Assembly (NCBI GenBank): GCA_964481145.1
Contig: CAYZTA010000020.1
Location: 24,004 to 88,003, forward strand
Length of the DNA stretch: 64,000 bases
Origin: Sandaracinus sp964481145
GTDB taxonomy: Bacteria; Myxococcota_A; Polyangia; Polyangiales; Sandaracinaceae
Direction of reading: 5' to 3'
Numbering within the stretch: the stretch's first letter is position 1; each line of letters starts with the position of its first letter. The position numbers and the translations under genes are program-made. The notes under the pieces are model-generated. The model was not told the DNA's origin and ran no database searches. It saw only the letters and a program-made list of their open reading frames with translations. Of the stretch, positions 25,465 through 34,593 are shown in pieces.

Positions 25465-26852
25465 TCGATCTCCTCCGCGGGATCGGGCAACACGGGGGTA
25501 TCAGACTCCGCGTTGTCGCGGATCATGGGACGCGCTGTCGTCTCTGGATCTTGTTCTTGCAGGGCCTCGTCGATGAGGATGAGCTCATTTTCTTGAACCC
25601 ACACTTCACGATCTACCGCTTGAAAATAAGGGTTTTCGAGCCTTACGAAATGTCGCCCTGGAGGCAGTGGTACGCGCTGCGCACTCGGGGTCGTGAGCAC
25701 GAACTGCCCATCGATGAAGACCTCCGCCCAGGGATCGACCACGAAACGTAGATATCCTGCACGCCGCGGCACGACAGGAGCTCCTGTTTCGGCTGCGAAC
25801 TGATCAAGATCACCCGCAAGCCGACCACTCCAGGTTTGGATGGCCCCCCCACCTGCGATCACGGCTGCACAGAGGGCACCTTGAACGACCCAGTTGTGCC
25901 AAACGAGCGAGCGATCCGCGCCGCTGCGTCGAACTCGATTGGGGGCGCTCGCCGCGAGGATCTCGTCGGCCTGTTCATCGGTGACCGTCCCGACCTCCCG
26001 CAGGTACATGACGAGACGCGCGTTGTGATTGATCGGAACACGCGACGCGAGAAAATCTTGTAAATCGTCGATCAGAGATTGCGTGGTTGGATACCGATTG
26101 GCGGGCATCTTCTCCATGCAGCGCGCCATGATGCGCTCGAGCGAGCGAGGGACGACCGTGTTGATCTTGCGGGGGGATGTATAGCGATCGAGGCGAATCT
26201 TCTGCATCACCGTGCGCGAATCGTCTTCGACGAATGGCTTTCGTCCGGTGATCATTTGATAAAGGACGATGCCCACCGAGAAGATGTCGGATCGAAAATC
26301 GAGCTTGTCACCGAGGATCTGTTCGGGGCTCATGTAGCTCGGTGTGCCGAGACCTGTTCCAGTTTCGGTCAAATCGCTGAGCTTGTCGTCGCGTGCGATG
26401 CCGAAGTCCATGAGCTTCACTTCGCCCTGGTGACTGATCATCACGTTCGCGGGCTTGATGTCGCGGTGAATGATCCCGCGAAAGTGGGCGTAATCGAGTG
26501 CGCGAGCGACCTGCAGCGCGATGATGGCAGCGACCTCGATCGGCAACCGTGGGGTGATGTCGAGCAGATCGTAGAGATCGATCCCCTGCACGTACTCCAT
26601 GACGATGTGCATCGTCCCGCGCTCTTTGATGAAATCGTAGACGTGGAGGATGTTTTCGTGCTGGAGCGAGGCCATGAAATGGGCCTCGCGCTCGAAGCGC
26701 TTCGCGAAGCCGCTGTCCACGGCGATGCTCGGCTTGAGCGCTTTGATCGCAACGAGCCGTCCAAGCGGTTCCTGTACCGCTTTGTAAACGACGGCCATTC
26801 CGCCGCTACCGATCTCACCGAGAATGCGGCAATTACCGATCCGATCGACCAT
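25461..26852 (-). CDS. Hanks-type Ser/Thr kinase with PEGA-like external domain
   Basis: A 463-residue membrane kinase. The N-terminal kinase domain is complete: Gly-loop IGSGGMA, ATP Lys K37, catalytic HRD with D131, DFG with D149 and an activation loop with Thr residues (TETGTGLGTPSYMSPEQ). One membrane helix lies near residues 318-340. The external C-terminus holds a PEGA-like unit (residues about 365-440, including FVVDPWAEVFIDG and VPLPPGRHFVRLENP). The coupled LysM protein suggests that it senses or regulates the cell wall. The substrate is unknown. It is divergent from the tonB operon, with about 230 bases between. Confidence 0.9.
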   Translation of the reverse strand: MVDRIGNCRILGEIGSGGMAVVYKAVQEPLGRLVAIKALKPSIAVDSGFAKRFEREAHFMASLQHENILHVYDFIKERGTMHIVMEYVQGIDLYDLLDITPRLPIEVAAIIALQVARALDYAHFRGIIHRDIKPANVMISHQGEVKLMDFGIARDDKLSDLTETGTGLGTPSYMSPEQILGDKLDFRSDIFSVGIVLYQMITGRKPFVEDDSRTVMQKIRLDRYTSPRKINTVVPRSLERIMARCMEKMPANRYPTTQSLIDDLQDFLASRVPINHNARLVMYLREVGTVTDEQADEILAASAPNRVRRSGADRSLVWHNWVVQGALCAAVIAGGGAIQTWSGRLAGDLDQFAAETGAPVVPRRAGYLRFVVDPWAEVFIDGQFVLTTPSAQRVPLPPGRHFVRLENPYFQAVDREVWVQENELILIDEALQEQDPETTARPMIRDNAESDTPVLPDPAEEIE

Positions 26853-27082
26853 CCGGAGTGGGTGCGAGCCTGCCAGCGGGGGGCGACTCTGTCAACGGAA
26901 CCTGGCGTGTTTGCTTGGCTTTTCTGAGGTTTTGCGGATCCTTTGGATCAACCCACGCTTCTTCACGCGCGAGATCGCGACCGAAGCGACACGCATTGCC
27001 ACGGCGACGTTGCAGGAGCGTCACGCAGACCGCTTAGAAGAGCGCTCGTTCGCGCGGGTCGTAGGACCCGATGGAGGGAACG

Positions 27083-27862
27083 ATGCTCGAAGATTTTGGC
27101 GAAGGGAGCACCACCGGTCGCCGTCGATTCGGTCTCTCCGCCGTCGTTTCGATCTTCGTTTTCTCGACGATGACGAGTGCTGTCTTTGCGGCGAGCGCCG
27201 CCGTTCGTCGAGTCGTCGTACAGGATGAAGAGCCCGTTCGAGTCGAGTTTGCGCCGCCTCCCGCTCCGGAGCCGCCGCCACGGCCACCTCCCGCGCCATC
27301 GGTCCAAACCGTCCAGGCGCCAGAGCGCCCGCCAGCTCGATTGGGGACTCCACGACCTCGGCTGGAAGCTCCCACGGTGATTCCTGATTCACTCCCCGCG
27401 CCTCGTGAGACCTCTCCCGGGCCGCCGCCCGATCCGTTTGCGCCCGAGCTCGAAGGCGATCCCCATGGGGCACCGGATGGTGTAGGCCTCATCCCGACAA
27501 GCACTCCTCCCGCAGTCGCTGCGGCTGTTCTCGAACCCCGAGCGCGCGCGCGAGGCCCGGTGCGAGTCATCGAGGGCACACGTCCTCCGGAATTCGACCG
27601 CGAAGAAATCGCGCGCAACTTCGAGATCCCTTCCGGCGTCGCGGGTTCGGGGCTCGCGCGGATCACCGTGGTCGTGCGCGTGACGGTTCATGAGGATGGT
27701 TCGATTGCGCGTGTCGAGGTGTTGCGGGGACATCCGCTCATTCCGAACGAACATGTCATTCGTGCCGTCGAGCGTTCCCATGCAGCGCCTGCGCGCATGG
27801 GAGATGGCACTCCCTACGCCGTGATTCACACGCTTCCAATCACTCTCGCATTGACTCTGTGA
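27083..27862 (+). CDS. tonB: TonB-like energy transducer
   Basis: A 259-residue protein with an N-terminal membrane anchor (FGLSAVVSIFVFSTMTS), a long Pro-rich periplasmic spacer (APPPAPEPPPRPPPAP and others) and a C-terminal TonB-like domain (about 175-259). The last includes ITVVVRVTVHEDGSIARVEVLRGHPLI. The ATG at 27083 is chosen because GGAGGG precedes it at 4-5 bases; 27071 is the alternative. It couples the proton motive force to the outer-membrane receptor encoded four genes downstream. Confidence 0.87.
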   Translation: MLEDFGEGSTTGRRRFGLSAVVSIFVFSTMTSAVFAASAAVRRVVVQDEEPVRVEFAPPPAPEPPPRPPPAPSVQTVQAPERPPARLGTPRPRLEAPTVIPDSLPAPRETSPGPPPDPFAPELEGDPHGAPDGVGLIPTSTPPAVAAAVLEPRARARGPVRVIEGTRPPEFDREEIARNFEIPSGVAGSGLARITVVVRVTVHEDGSIARVEVLRGHPLIPNEHVIRAVERSHAAPARMGDGTPYAVIHTLPITLALTL

Positions 27863-27890
27863 AATCAATCTCGTGGTTCGGGGTAAAAAT

Positions 27891-28628
27891 ATGAATATCA
27901 ATCTCGTCGAGCTCTGGTCGGACATGGGTCTTCCCGTCAAGGTCGTCGTCGCGATTCTGACCTTGCAGGCGATTGCGAGCTTGGCAGTCGCAATCGACCG
28001 GTGGATTTTGCTCGTGCGCTCGGAGATGGCTTCGCGCGCGTTCGCGAAAAGGGCTGCGCCGCTGATCGAAGATGCAGATTGGAAAACGCTTTATGAAGAA
28101 GCGAAAACCGCCAAAGGGTCTCATTTGGCGCTTCTCGTGTATACCGCGCTTCGAGTGTTTCTCGAGCGAGAGCGCGCAGGCGACTCGACTGAACGAGCCG
28201 CAGAGTTCGCACGCCGTGCCGCTTCGAGGCGACACGAATCCATTTCGGAAGATCTCAATCGCGGAATGAACATCCTCGCCTCGACGGGATCGACGGCTCC
28301 TTTCGTAGGTCTTCTCGGAACTGTCCTCGGGATCTTGAATGCATTTCAGATGATCGCAGAGAGTGGCTCGGGCGGCATTGGGACCATCGGCGCTTCGATC
28401 GGTGAGGCATTGGTCGTGACGGGATATGGGCTCGCCGTCGCGATCCCGACGGTTCTCTTGTTCAACTGGATCTCAGGGCGTGTCACTCGTCTCGAGACGG
28501 GGCTTGGAAATGCGGAGAGTGAGCTCGGTGACCGACTCGAATCGGCGTCGTTTGCCCCCATGTCGCGCGACAGGAAGAGGGCGGTCGAGGAGACGGCGTC
28601 CGAAGAGCTTCCGGCGCTCTCTTATTGA
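27891..28628 (+). CDS. exbB: ExbB/TolQ-type proton channel subunit
   Basis: About 245 residues with three membrane segments: one N-terminal (VVVAILTLQAIASLAVAID) and two central-to-C-terminal. Conserved stretches are GSTAPFVGLLGTVLGILNAFQ and the TM3 GEALVVTGYGLAVAIPTVLLFNW. This is the MotA/TolQ/ExbB family, which forms the pentameric channel with ExbD. The ATG at 27891 has GGGG 7 bases upstream; an upstream in-frame GTG at 27873 is less likely. It is the second gene of the TonB operon. Confidence 0.92.
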   Translation: MNINLVELWSDMGLPVKVVVAILTLQAIASLAVAIDRWILLVRSEMASRAFAKRAAPLIEDADWKTLYEEAKTAKGSHLALLVYTALRVFLERERAGDSTERAAEFARRAASRRHESISEDLNRGMNILASTGSTAPFVGLLGTVLGILNAFQMIAESGSGGIGTIGASIGEALVVTGYGLAVAIPTVLLFNWISGRVTRLETGLGNAESELGDRLESASFAPMSRDRKRAVEETASEELPALSY

Positions 28629-28644
28629 ATGAGTGAACACGAAT

Positions 28645-29064
28645 ATGAACTCTCGACATAAGCGAATGAGACCATCTCCTTCGATGAACGTGACTCCACT
28701 CGTCGATGTCGTGCTCGTGCTCCTGATTATATTCATGGTTGTTTTGCCTGAAATGGACAGCGAGGTCTTGGTCGATCTGCCGAGCATCTTCAATGTCGAT
28801 GAAGATCCTCGCGTTCGAATGGATCCGTTGACGATCTCCCTCACGGAGGCCGCGCAGCTTTATATCGAAGGACAAGAGTTCTCGCGCGAGGAGCTCCGCT
28901 CTCATCTGGAAGCACTTCATGCGCGGGAGCCCACCCGGCGTGTCGTGCTTCGAGCGGACGCCGAGCTCGGATATGGCGCTGTACGAGACATCTTCCGATT
29001 ATGTCAGCAGATTGGTTTTCCTGGCGTCGCGCTCCGTGTCGGGGCCCGCTCCGAGGAGGGCTAA
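28645..29064 (+). CDS. exbD: ExbD/TolR-type subunit, first copy
   Basis: A 139-residue protein with the ExbD signature MNVTPLVDVVLVLLIIFMVV: a single membrane helix with the essential proton-carrying Asp in 'PLVDVVLVLL'. A periplasmic domain of about 95 residues follows. The ATG at 28645 is preferred; an in-frame GTG at 28633 also exists. It is the third gene of the TonB operon and is followed by a second exbD. Confidence 0.9.
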   Translation: MNSRHKRMRPSPSMNVTPLVDVVLVLLIIFMVVLPEMDSEVLVDLPSIFNVDEDPRVRMDPLTISLTEAAQLYIEGQEFSREELRSHLEALHAREPTRRVVLRADAELGYGAVRDIFRLCQQIGFPGVALRVGARSEEG

Positions 29065-29068
29065 CGAG

Positions 29069-29518
29069 ATGGCCATCGAGATTTCGGCGGGCTCTCGGAA
29101 AGAGGGGGCAAGGCCCGAGATGAACGTGACTCCGCTCGTGGACGTGGTGCTCGTTCTGCTCATCGTGTTCATGGTCGTGACACCGATGCTTTCCAAGCAG
29201 TTTTGGATTCATCTTCCCGCCGAACCGCGGGGTGAGGCGGAAAGAAGGCCGCCGGTGGAGCACGATGGACCGATTGTCGTGACTGTCGGATCGGACGGAA
29301 CGATTCGTATCCTTCAAGATGTCGTGTCGATTCGTGATTTCAGTGCTCGCCTCAGAGGAGTGTTGTCTTCGAGAGCGGGAGATCCCGTGTTTTTCGATGC
29401 CGATGAGGACGCCCCTTACGGTCGCGCGGTCGAAGTACTCGATCAAATACGTGGAGCGGGAGCGAGGACCATCGCGGTTTCGACCGAATCGCTCGCTTCA
29501 TTGAATCATTCACGTTGA
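29069..29518 (+). CDS. exbD: ExbD/TolR-type subunit, second copy
   Basis: A 149-residue ExbD paralogue with the same membrane signature (MNVTPLVDVVLVLLIVFMVV) but a divergent periplasmic domain (VTVGSDGTIRILQDVVS). The frame is open for 150 bases upstream, but the ATG at 29069 has GAGGAGGG 8-10 bases before it and lies 4 bases after the first exbD stop. The pair probably forms a mixed ExbD complex, as seen in Myxococcota and Xanthomonas-type operons. Confidence 0.9.
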   Translation: MAIEISAGSRKEGARPEMNVTPLVDVVLVLLIVFMVVTPMLSKQFWIHLPAEPRGEAERRPPVEHDGPIVVTVGSDGTIRILQDVVSIRDFSARLRGVLSSRAGDPVFFDADEDAPYGRAVEVLDQIRGAGARTIAVSTESLASLNHSR

Positions 29519-29544
29519 TGTGTGCTGGGCACATTTCAATCAAC
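29514..29544 (+). other. Possible intercistronic stem-loop
   Basis: Across the second exbD stop, ATGTG pairs with CACAT around a TGCTGGG loop, and GTTG pairs with CAAC further out across an internal loop. It sits 22 bases before the receptor start codon and lacks a T tract, so it may modulate relative expression of the receptor rather than terminate. Confidence 0.3.
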
Positions 29545-29566
29545 GCCTTTCGATTTCGAGGTTTTG

Positions 29567-32356
29567 ATGCGCACGCTCCATGTCTGGAGACTGGCTCGCT
29601 ATTTCTCATTCATCGGTTGGATTGTGGTCTGTTCGATCGTCGCCAGCTCCGCGCGAGGACAGACGTCTCTCGAGGACGAGGTGCGACACTGCACGCGGTC
29701 GGGGATCGAAGGCGTGGTACGCGACGCCGAAACCGGTGAAACGCTCATTGAAGCGCCTGTCATCGTCCTTGGGCGTGGGCGGCGGGTATTGACGGATGTG
29801 GACGGTCATTTCGTGATCGATGTGCCCTCGGGGACATACTCGTTGCGCTCGTATTACGATCTTTATCAAGCAGCGCGGGTCGACGATGTTCTCGTTCGAG
29901 AAGGAGAATGCACTCGTCAAGACATCGATCTCGTGCCTGACACTTCGACGGGTGAAGAGATCGTCATCGAAGTGCGAGCGGAGCGTTCGAGTGAGGCATC
30001 GCAAATCCGTGCGCGTCGCGAGGCCGCTGCGGTGCAAGATTCGATCGGCGCTGAAGAGATGAGCCGTGCGCCGGATTCGAGCGCGAGTGATGCGGTGAGA
30101 CGCACCGTGGGCATCGTCACGCGCGACGATTACGTCTATGTCCGTGGCCTCGGGGGACGTTATGTCCTGACGACATTGAACGGGGTGGCGTTGCCCAACA
30201 CCGATCCCGATGTTCCCGGGGTTCAACTCGATCTCTTTCCGAGCGGGATCCTCGATGCACTGACCATCCGAAAGACGTTTACGCCAGAGGTGCCTGGGGA
30301 TTGGGCGGGTGGGCTCGTGGATGTGTCGACTCGAAGCTTCCCGACACGATTCCAGCTGAGGCTCGGAGTCGGCTTCGGCGTCAATACCGGAACATCTTTC
30401 CAAAGGACGCTTGGATATCGCGGGGGAGCCACGGATTTTCTAGGTTTCGATGATGGCACCCGACGTCTCCCGGACGCAGCGCAGTCCACACGGGTCAGCG
30501 AGCTTGGACCCGAGGCACGTGATTCACTCGCCCTTGCGTTTCCGAATCGGTGGGGAATGGTCCACCGCACGGCTTGGCCGAATCTGTCTCTGTCTTTCAG
30601 TATGGGGGATACACTCCATGTGGGCGGGCGCCGAATCGGATACTTGGCGATGGTGGGATATCGCTACTCCGAAAGGCCCATTGCCGATTTGATTCAGTCG
30701 CTTCGACTCGAAGGAGAAGGGGAGGAACAGCGGGTTCGTCTAAGAGAATCTCTCCGTCAAGAAGGCGTCGAACTCCAAACGCAATTGAGTGCTCTCGTGA
30801 CGAGCACAGTCGAAGTCGAGCGTCACAACGAGATCACCCTGACCGGTCTCTTCACCCAGAACGCCGAAGACATGACGGGTCGTCTGATGGGGCGCAGCGA
30901 AGCCGTGGGGTTCGACATCGATGCACGACGTCAGTCGTGGCTCGAGCGAACTCTCCTCTATGGCCAACTCCTCGGGCAACATACGGATTTGCCAATGGGT
31001 GCAAACCTCGATTGGCAACTCAACGCGAGTTATGGCGAGCGAAATACACCCGATCTGCGAGATCTCCTTTACGTGGTCATGGATGACCGACGCACATGGG
31101 CTCCAGGGCCGACGAGCGGAACTCGATTCTATTCGAATTTGGAAGATGTCACCTATGGGGGTGGCGCCAATCTGCTCCTTCCAATCGATACGATCTCGTT
31201 TCGACTCGGTGGTCTGATAAGGCAGACGGGGCGCGCACTCGATGTGCGTCGATTGGGTTGGGGAACGAGGCCGGGGTCTGATGCCAATGGCACCATGCTG
31301 CCCCCCGATCAGCTTTTCTCTCCTGAATCAATCAATGTTTATACGCGTCTACGAGAGCTCACGCGCGATGACGATAGTTATGACGCGACACAGTCGATGG
31401 TCGCAGGATATCTATCCGCAGAGTGGCGACCCTTTCAGATATGGCGAATCATCGCGGGCGCGCGCGTCGAATCGTTTCGACAAGTCGTCGAATCGGCCCC
31501 ACCGCTTGCGCTCGAGAATTCGATCGCACCGGCCGGAACACGAAGGACCGATGTCGATGTCTTGCCGAGTGTGGGGACGGTCGTCGAGCTGATTCCGGAT
31601 ATGTTCCTGCGCGCCTCTTATGGCGGTACCGTGGCGAGACCCCAGGTGCGGGAGCTCGCACCTTTCGTCTTCGTCGATTTCGTAAGAAGACGCACGATCA
31701 CCGGCAATCCGAATCTCGAGCGGACGTACATTCACAATCTCGATCTTCGGTGGGAGTGGTTTCCTTCCGCATCTGAGGTGTTGGCCGTCTCGGCGTTTGC
31801 GAAGGTCTTCGAGAATCCGATCGAACAAACGGTGGTTTCGAGCGGCGGTGATCTTTCGTTTCAGAACATCCAGAGCGCAGAGAACTACGGGGTCGAGATC
31901 GAGGGACGCATTCACGGAGGACATTTCGTATCTGGCATGGAGTGGTTGACGTTGGGCGCCAATGTGTCGTTTGTCTATTCGAGGGCGCTCCTCTCGGACG
32001 AACAACGCCGCCAGGCCACGAGTGCAGAGCGCCCACTGGCTGGGCAGCCACCCTATATCGTGAACGTGCAACTCGGAATTGCGCCTCCCGACACACATCT
32101 GACATTCGGTGTCTATTACAATGTCTTCGGTTCGCGGCTCGAGGATGTGGGCCGACTCGGATTGCCAGATACGTATTTGGAGCCGTTTCATTCAGTCGAT
32201 GTATCGGCTTCCTGGGAGCCCGATCCTCATTTGAAGATCCGATTGACAGCACAAAACGTGCTGTTTCAGCGGCGTGAACTGAGGCAAGGAGATTTTGTGG
32301 TGCTTGGATATCATCCTGGCACACAAGTGACGCTCTCTTGCGCTTATTCGTATTGA
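29567..32356 (+). CDS. TonB-dependent outer-membrane receptor
   Basis: A 929-residue protein. It has a signal peptide (cleavage near SSARGQ), an N-terminal carboxypeptidase-regulatory-like beta-sandwich (IEGVVRDAETGETLIEAPVIV, residues about 40-115) and a plug domain (YVYVRGLGGRYVLTTLNGVALP). A long 22-strand-type beta barrel follows, ending in an aromatic residue (CAYSY). The ATG at 29567 has GAGG 5 bases upstream. The substrate is unknown; the neighbouring lipoprotein is probably the surface partner or cargo binder. It is the fifth gene of the operon and overlaps the frame of the next gene. Confidence 0.92.
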   Translation: MRTLHVWRLARYFSFIGWIVVCSIVASSARGQTSLEDEVRHCTRSGIEGVVRDAETGETLIEAPVIVLGRGRRVLTDVDGHFVIDVPSGTYSLRSYYDLYQAARVDDVLVREGECTRQDIDLVPDTSTGEEIVIEVRAERSSEASQIRARREAAAVQDSIGAEEMSRAPDSSASDAVRRTVGIVTRDDYVYVRGLGGRYVLTTLNGVALPNTDPDVPGVQLDLFPSGILDALTIRKTFTPEVPGDWAGGLVDVSTRSFPTRFQLRLGVGFGVNTGTSFQRTLGYRGGATDFLGFDDGTRRLPDAAQSTRVSELGPEARDSLALAFPNRWGMVHRTAWPNLSLSFSMGDTLHVGGRRIGYLAMVGYRYSERPIADLIQSLRLEGEGEEQRVRLRESLRQEGVELQTQLSALVTSTVEVERHNEITLTGLFTQNAEDMTGRLMGRSEAVGFDIDARRQSWLERTLLYGQLLGQHTDLPMGANLDWQLNASYGERNTPDLRDLLYVVMDDRRTWAPGPTSGTRFYSNLEDVTYGGGANLLLPIDTISFRLGGLIRQTGRALDVRRLGWGTRPGSDANGTMLPPDQLFSPESINVYTRLRELTRDDDSYDATQSMVAGYLSAEWRPFQIWRIIAGARVESFRQVVESAPPLALENSIAPAGTRRTDVDVLPSVGTVVELIPDMFLRASYGGTVARPQVRELAPFVFVDFVRRRTITGNPNLERTYIHNLDLRWEWFPSASEVLAVSAFAKVFENPIEQTVVSSGGDLSFQNIQSAENYGVEIEGRIHGGHFVSGMEWLTLGANVSFVYSRALLSDEQRRQATSAERPLAGQPPYIVNVQLGIAPPDTHLTFGVYYNVFGSRLEDVGRLGLPDTYLEPFHSVDVSASWEPDPHLKIRLTAQNVLFQRRELRQGDFVVLGYHPGTQVTLSCAYSY

Positions 32357-32370
32357 CGGGAGTGCGACGA

Positions 32371-33747
32371 ATGATGAATGAGATGCGGAATTGGGTGATT
32401 TGTTGGGCCCTCTTGGGAGGGCTCGTGGGCGCGTGTGGAGAAGGGGAGAGCATCGATTCGAGGTCTGACGCAGGTCGGGATGCAGGCAACAGCGTGGATG
32501 ATGCTGGGCCGTCCACCGATGGTGGAACCGCAGACGCCACGGCAGATGGCGGGACGCTCCCGGAATATTGCCCCGATCTCGGTACGTCGGGGGCTCCTCC
32601 GAGCTGCCCGACGAATCCGACGGAGGTCACGGTGTCCGGCGATATCAGCGGTGCTTCGTGGACCTGTGAGCATGTGTATCGATTGACTTCGAATGTATTC
32701 GTGACCTCTGGAACATTATCGATCTCGGCAGGGACACGCATCATCGCGGACAATGGTGGGGCGTTGATCGTGACGCCCATGGCTCGCATCGACGCGCAAG
32801 GACACCTGAACGCTCCGATTGTATTTACGTCATCGCGTCCCGAAGGAGATCGGGATCGCGGCGACTGGGGAGGCATCGTGCTTCTCGGGAATGCGCCGCT
32901 CAATGTTGCGGGCGGCACCGACAACATCGAGGGAATCGAAGCCTCCGAGACGCGCGGGATCTACGGGGGAGCCAATGCCGCGCACGATTGTGGAGCGATG
33001 CGTTATGTGCGCATCGAGTTCGCGGGGCGTGTGCTCGGAAGTGACAACGAGCTCAATGGTCTCACTCTGGGTGGATGCGGCTCGGAGACGAGCATCGAGT
33101 TCGTTCAAATGCATCGTGGGCTCGACGATGCATTCGAGTTCTTCGGGGGCTCACCGAACATGCGTTTCATCGTCGCATCGGGAATGGATGATGATGGAAT
33201 CGATTGGGATCAAGGGTTTACGGGAACGATTCGGTTCGCGATCGTACATCGATATGCCGATTCTGGCAGTTCGGATCCCAATGGCATCGAGGCGGACAAT
33301 CTGAGCGCAGACAATGGTGCTCTGCCTCGCTCGAATCCGTCGCTCGATCACGTGACGGTGGTGACGAGCGATACGGGACGCACGAACCAAGTCGGAGCCG
33401 TGTTGCGGCGCGGCACCCACGGAACGCTGCGAAACATGCTGATTCAAGGATTTCCTCTCGGGGTGGATGTTCGCGATGCCGAAAGCGAAGCTGCCGTTGG
33501 AGCTGCGCTCAGCATCACGAACAGCGTCTTCTTCATGAACGCAGCGGACATGATGGCGGACTCGCCCGAGGCGGATGCGTTCATGGCACCGGGGGCCATG
33601 AATCGGTTCGACGTGAATCCGATGCTGATGTCGATTTCAGAATCGGCGCCGAATTATATGCCAAGTGCGGAGTCGATGGATGTGGGAGCTCTCGTCTCTG
33701 GCTGTCCGGATTGGACGGCAGGGTGGACTTCATATCCTCTGGAATAG
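32371..33747 (+). CDS. Lipoprotein with beta-helix-like domain, receptor partner
   Basis: A 458-residue lipoprotein: lipobox LVGAC, then a Ser/Asp/Gly-rich tether (residues about 22-60). A right-handed beta-helix-like body follows, with AGTRIIADNGGALIVTPMARIDAQG, DWGGIVLLGNAPLN and repeated 'GLTLGG.GS.T.IE' units. The same domain type is found beside TonB-dependent receptors in Bacteroidetes and proteobacteria. GGGAG lies 8 bases before the ATG at 32371. It probably sits on the outer-membrane surface and passes a ligand to the receptor; this is inference from context. Confidence 0.78.
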   Translation: MMNEMRNWVICWALLGGLVGACGEGESIDSRSDAGRDAGNSVDDAGPSTDGGTADATADGGTLPEYCPDLGTSGAPPSCPTNPTEVTVSGDISGASWTCEHVYRLTSNVFVTSGTLSISAGTRIIADNGGALIVTPMARIDAQGHLNAPIVFTSSRPEGDRDRGDWGGIVLLGNAPLNVAGGTDNIEGIEASETRGIYGGANAAHDCGAMRYVRIEFAGRVLGSDNELNGLTLGGCGSETSIEFVQMHRGLDDAFEFFGGSPNMRFIVASGMDDDGIDWDQGFTGTIRFAIVHRYADSGSSDPNGIEADNLSADNGALPRSNPSLDHVTVVTSDTGRTNQVGAVLRRGTHGTLRNMLIQGFPLGVDVRDAESEAAVGAALSITNSVFFMNAADMMADSPEADAFMAPGAMNRFDVNPMLMSISESAPNYMPSAESMDVGALVSGCPDWTAGWTSYPLE

Positions 33748-33795
33748 TACCTGTTCGCGGGCGTGAAAGGTTACCTGGAATAGACGACGCACGAT

Positions 33796-34593
33796 TTATC
33801 GTGCTGGGCCGAGGCGCACGATGGACGCGAGATCTTCGGCTTCTGTTTCAGGCCCGCAGCGTACGATCGTGGCTCCTGGAAGAGCTGGGCGTAGCTCGCG
33901 TTCGAGACCGCGCCTCGCGCCCCAGAGCACGATCGTGGCGCGGTCGGCGAGATGTGGTTCGGCCACGATCGAGTCGAGGAGATCGTTGGAGGTGCGCATG
34001 TCGACGATCAGCATCCGCGAGAGATGTTCGAGCAGACGCAGCTCTCTTACGAGGAGCGTAGAATCCTCGATTCCGACGACCGCGGTCGAGGCCGTGAGTC
34101 GAACGCGAAGGCGCCGCGCCGCGTTGGCATCGGGGCCAAGCAAGAGCACGATGGGAAAAGGCCGAACTCGAAGCTCGACGGTGGGCTTGGATTCAGAGTC
34201 GAGCGTCTCGACGGGCGACGAAGACCCCACGGGCCGCGTGGCCTCGAGCTGCCCCACGATGTCGAGGAGCCGCTGGAGCTGCACGCGAACGGATTCAGCG
34301 GGCGCCTTGCCGAGCGCGTCTCGTGTGAGCTCGAATAGCGGTCCATCGAAGAGGGCCTGCAACTCCGTGCTGGTGGTTGGCAGTGTCGTTCGCTTGGCGC
34401 GCTCCAATGCTTGCTCGAGGAGGCCGTTCGAAGCAGCGTGCGCTGCCAATGTTTCTCGCACGAAAGTCGAAACTCGGAGGAGGTCGGTCTCCGGTACGGC
34501 ATGCTCGAGCTTCTCGTGGCTACCGGTCACGCGTCCAAAAGCATACAGGCAAGCGGGCCGGAGCGTAAAGCTCGTTCCGAGCGTTGGGCTCAT
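33796..34593 (-). CDS. Receiver-like protein coupled to the histidine kinase
   Basis: A 265-residue cytoplasmic protein starting at 34593 inside the kinase stop codon (ATGA). The N-terminal half is helical and unrecognised. The C-terminal 120 residues look like a CheY-type fold: FPIVLLLGPDANAARRLRVRL, then HLSRMLIVDMRTSNDLLD with an Asp in the acceptor position, then ATIVLWGARR. The first-strand acidic pair and the final Lys-Pro are missing, so it is probably a pseudo-receiver that modulates the adjacent kinase. The track frame is longer upstream, but that part would overlap the kinase. Confidence 0.65.
   Translation of the reverse strand: MSPTLGTSFTLRPACLYAFGRVTGSHEKLEHAVPETDLLRVSTFVRETLAAHAASNGLLEQALERAKRTTLPTTSTELQALFDGPLFELTRDALGKAPAESVRVQLQRLLDIVGQLEATRPVGSSSPVETLDSESKPTVELRVRPFPIVLLLGPDANAARRLRVRLTASTAVVGIEDSTLLVRELRLLEHLSRMLIVDMRTSNDLLDSIVAEPHLADRATIVLWGARRGLERELRPALPGATIVRCGPETEAEDLASIVRLGPAR

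Noticed and set aside
33789..33804. GCACGA-TTTA-TCGTGC hairpin between convergent genes as a terminator
   Set aside because: Short stem without T tract on either strand and overlapping a stop codon; support is too weak.
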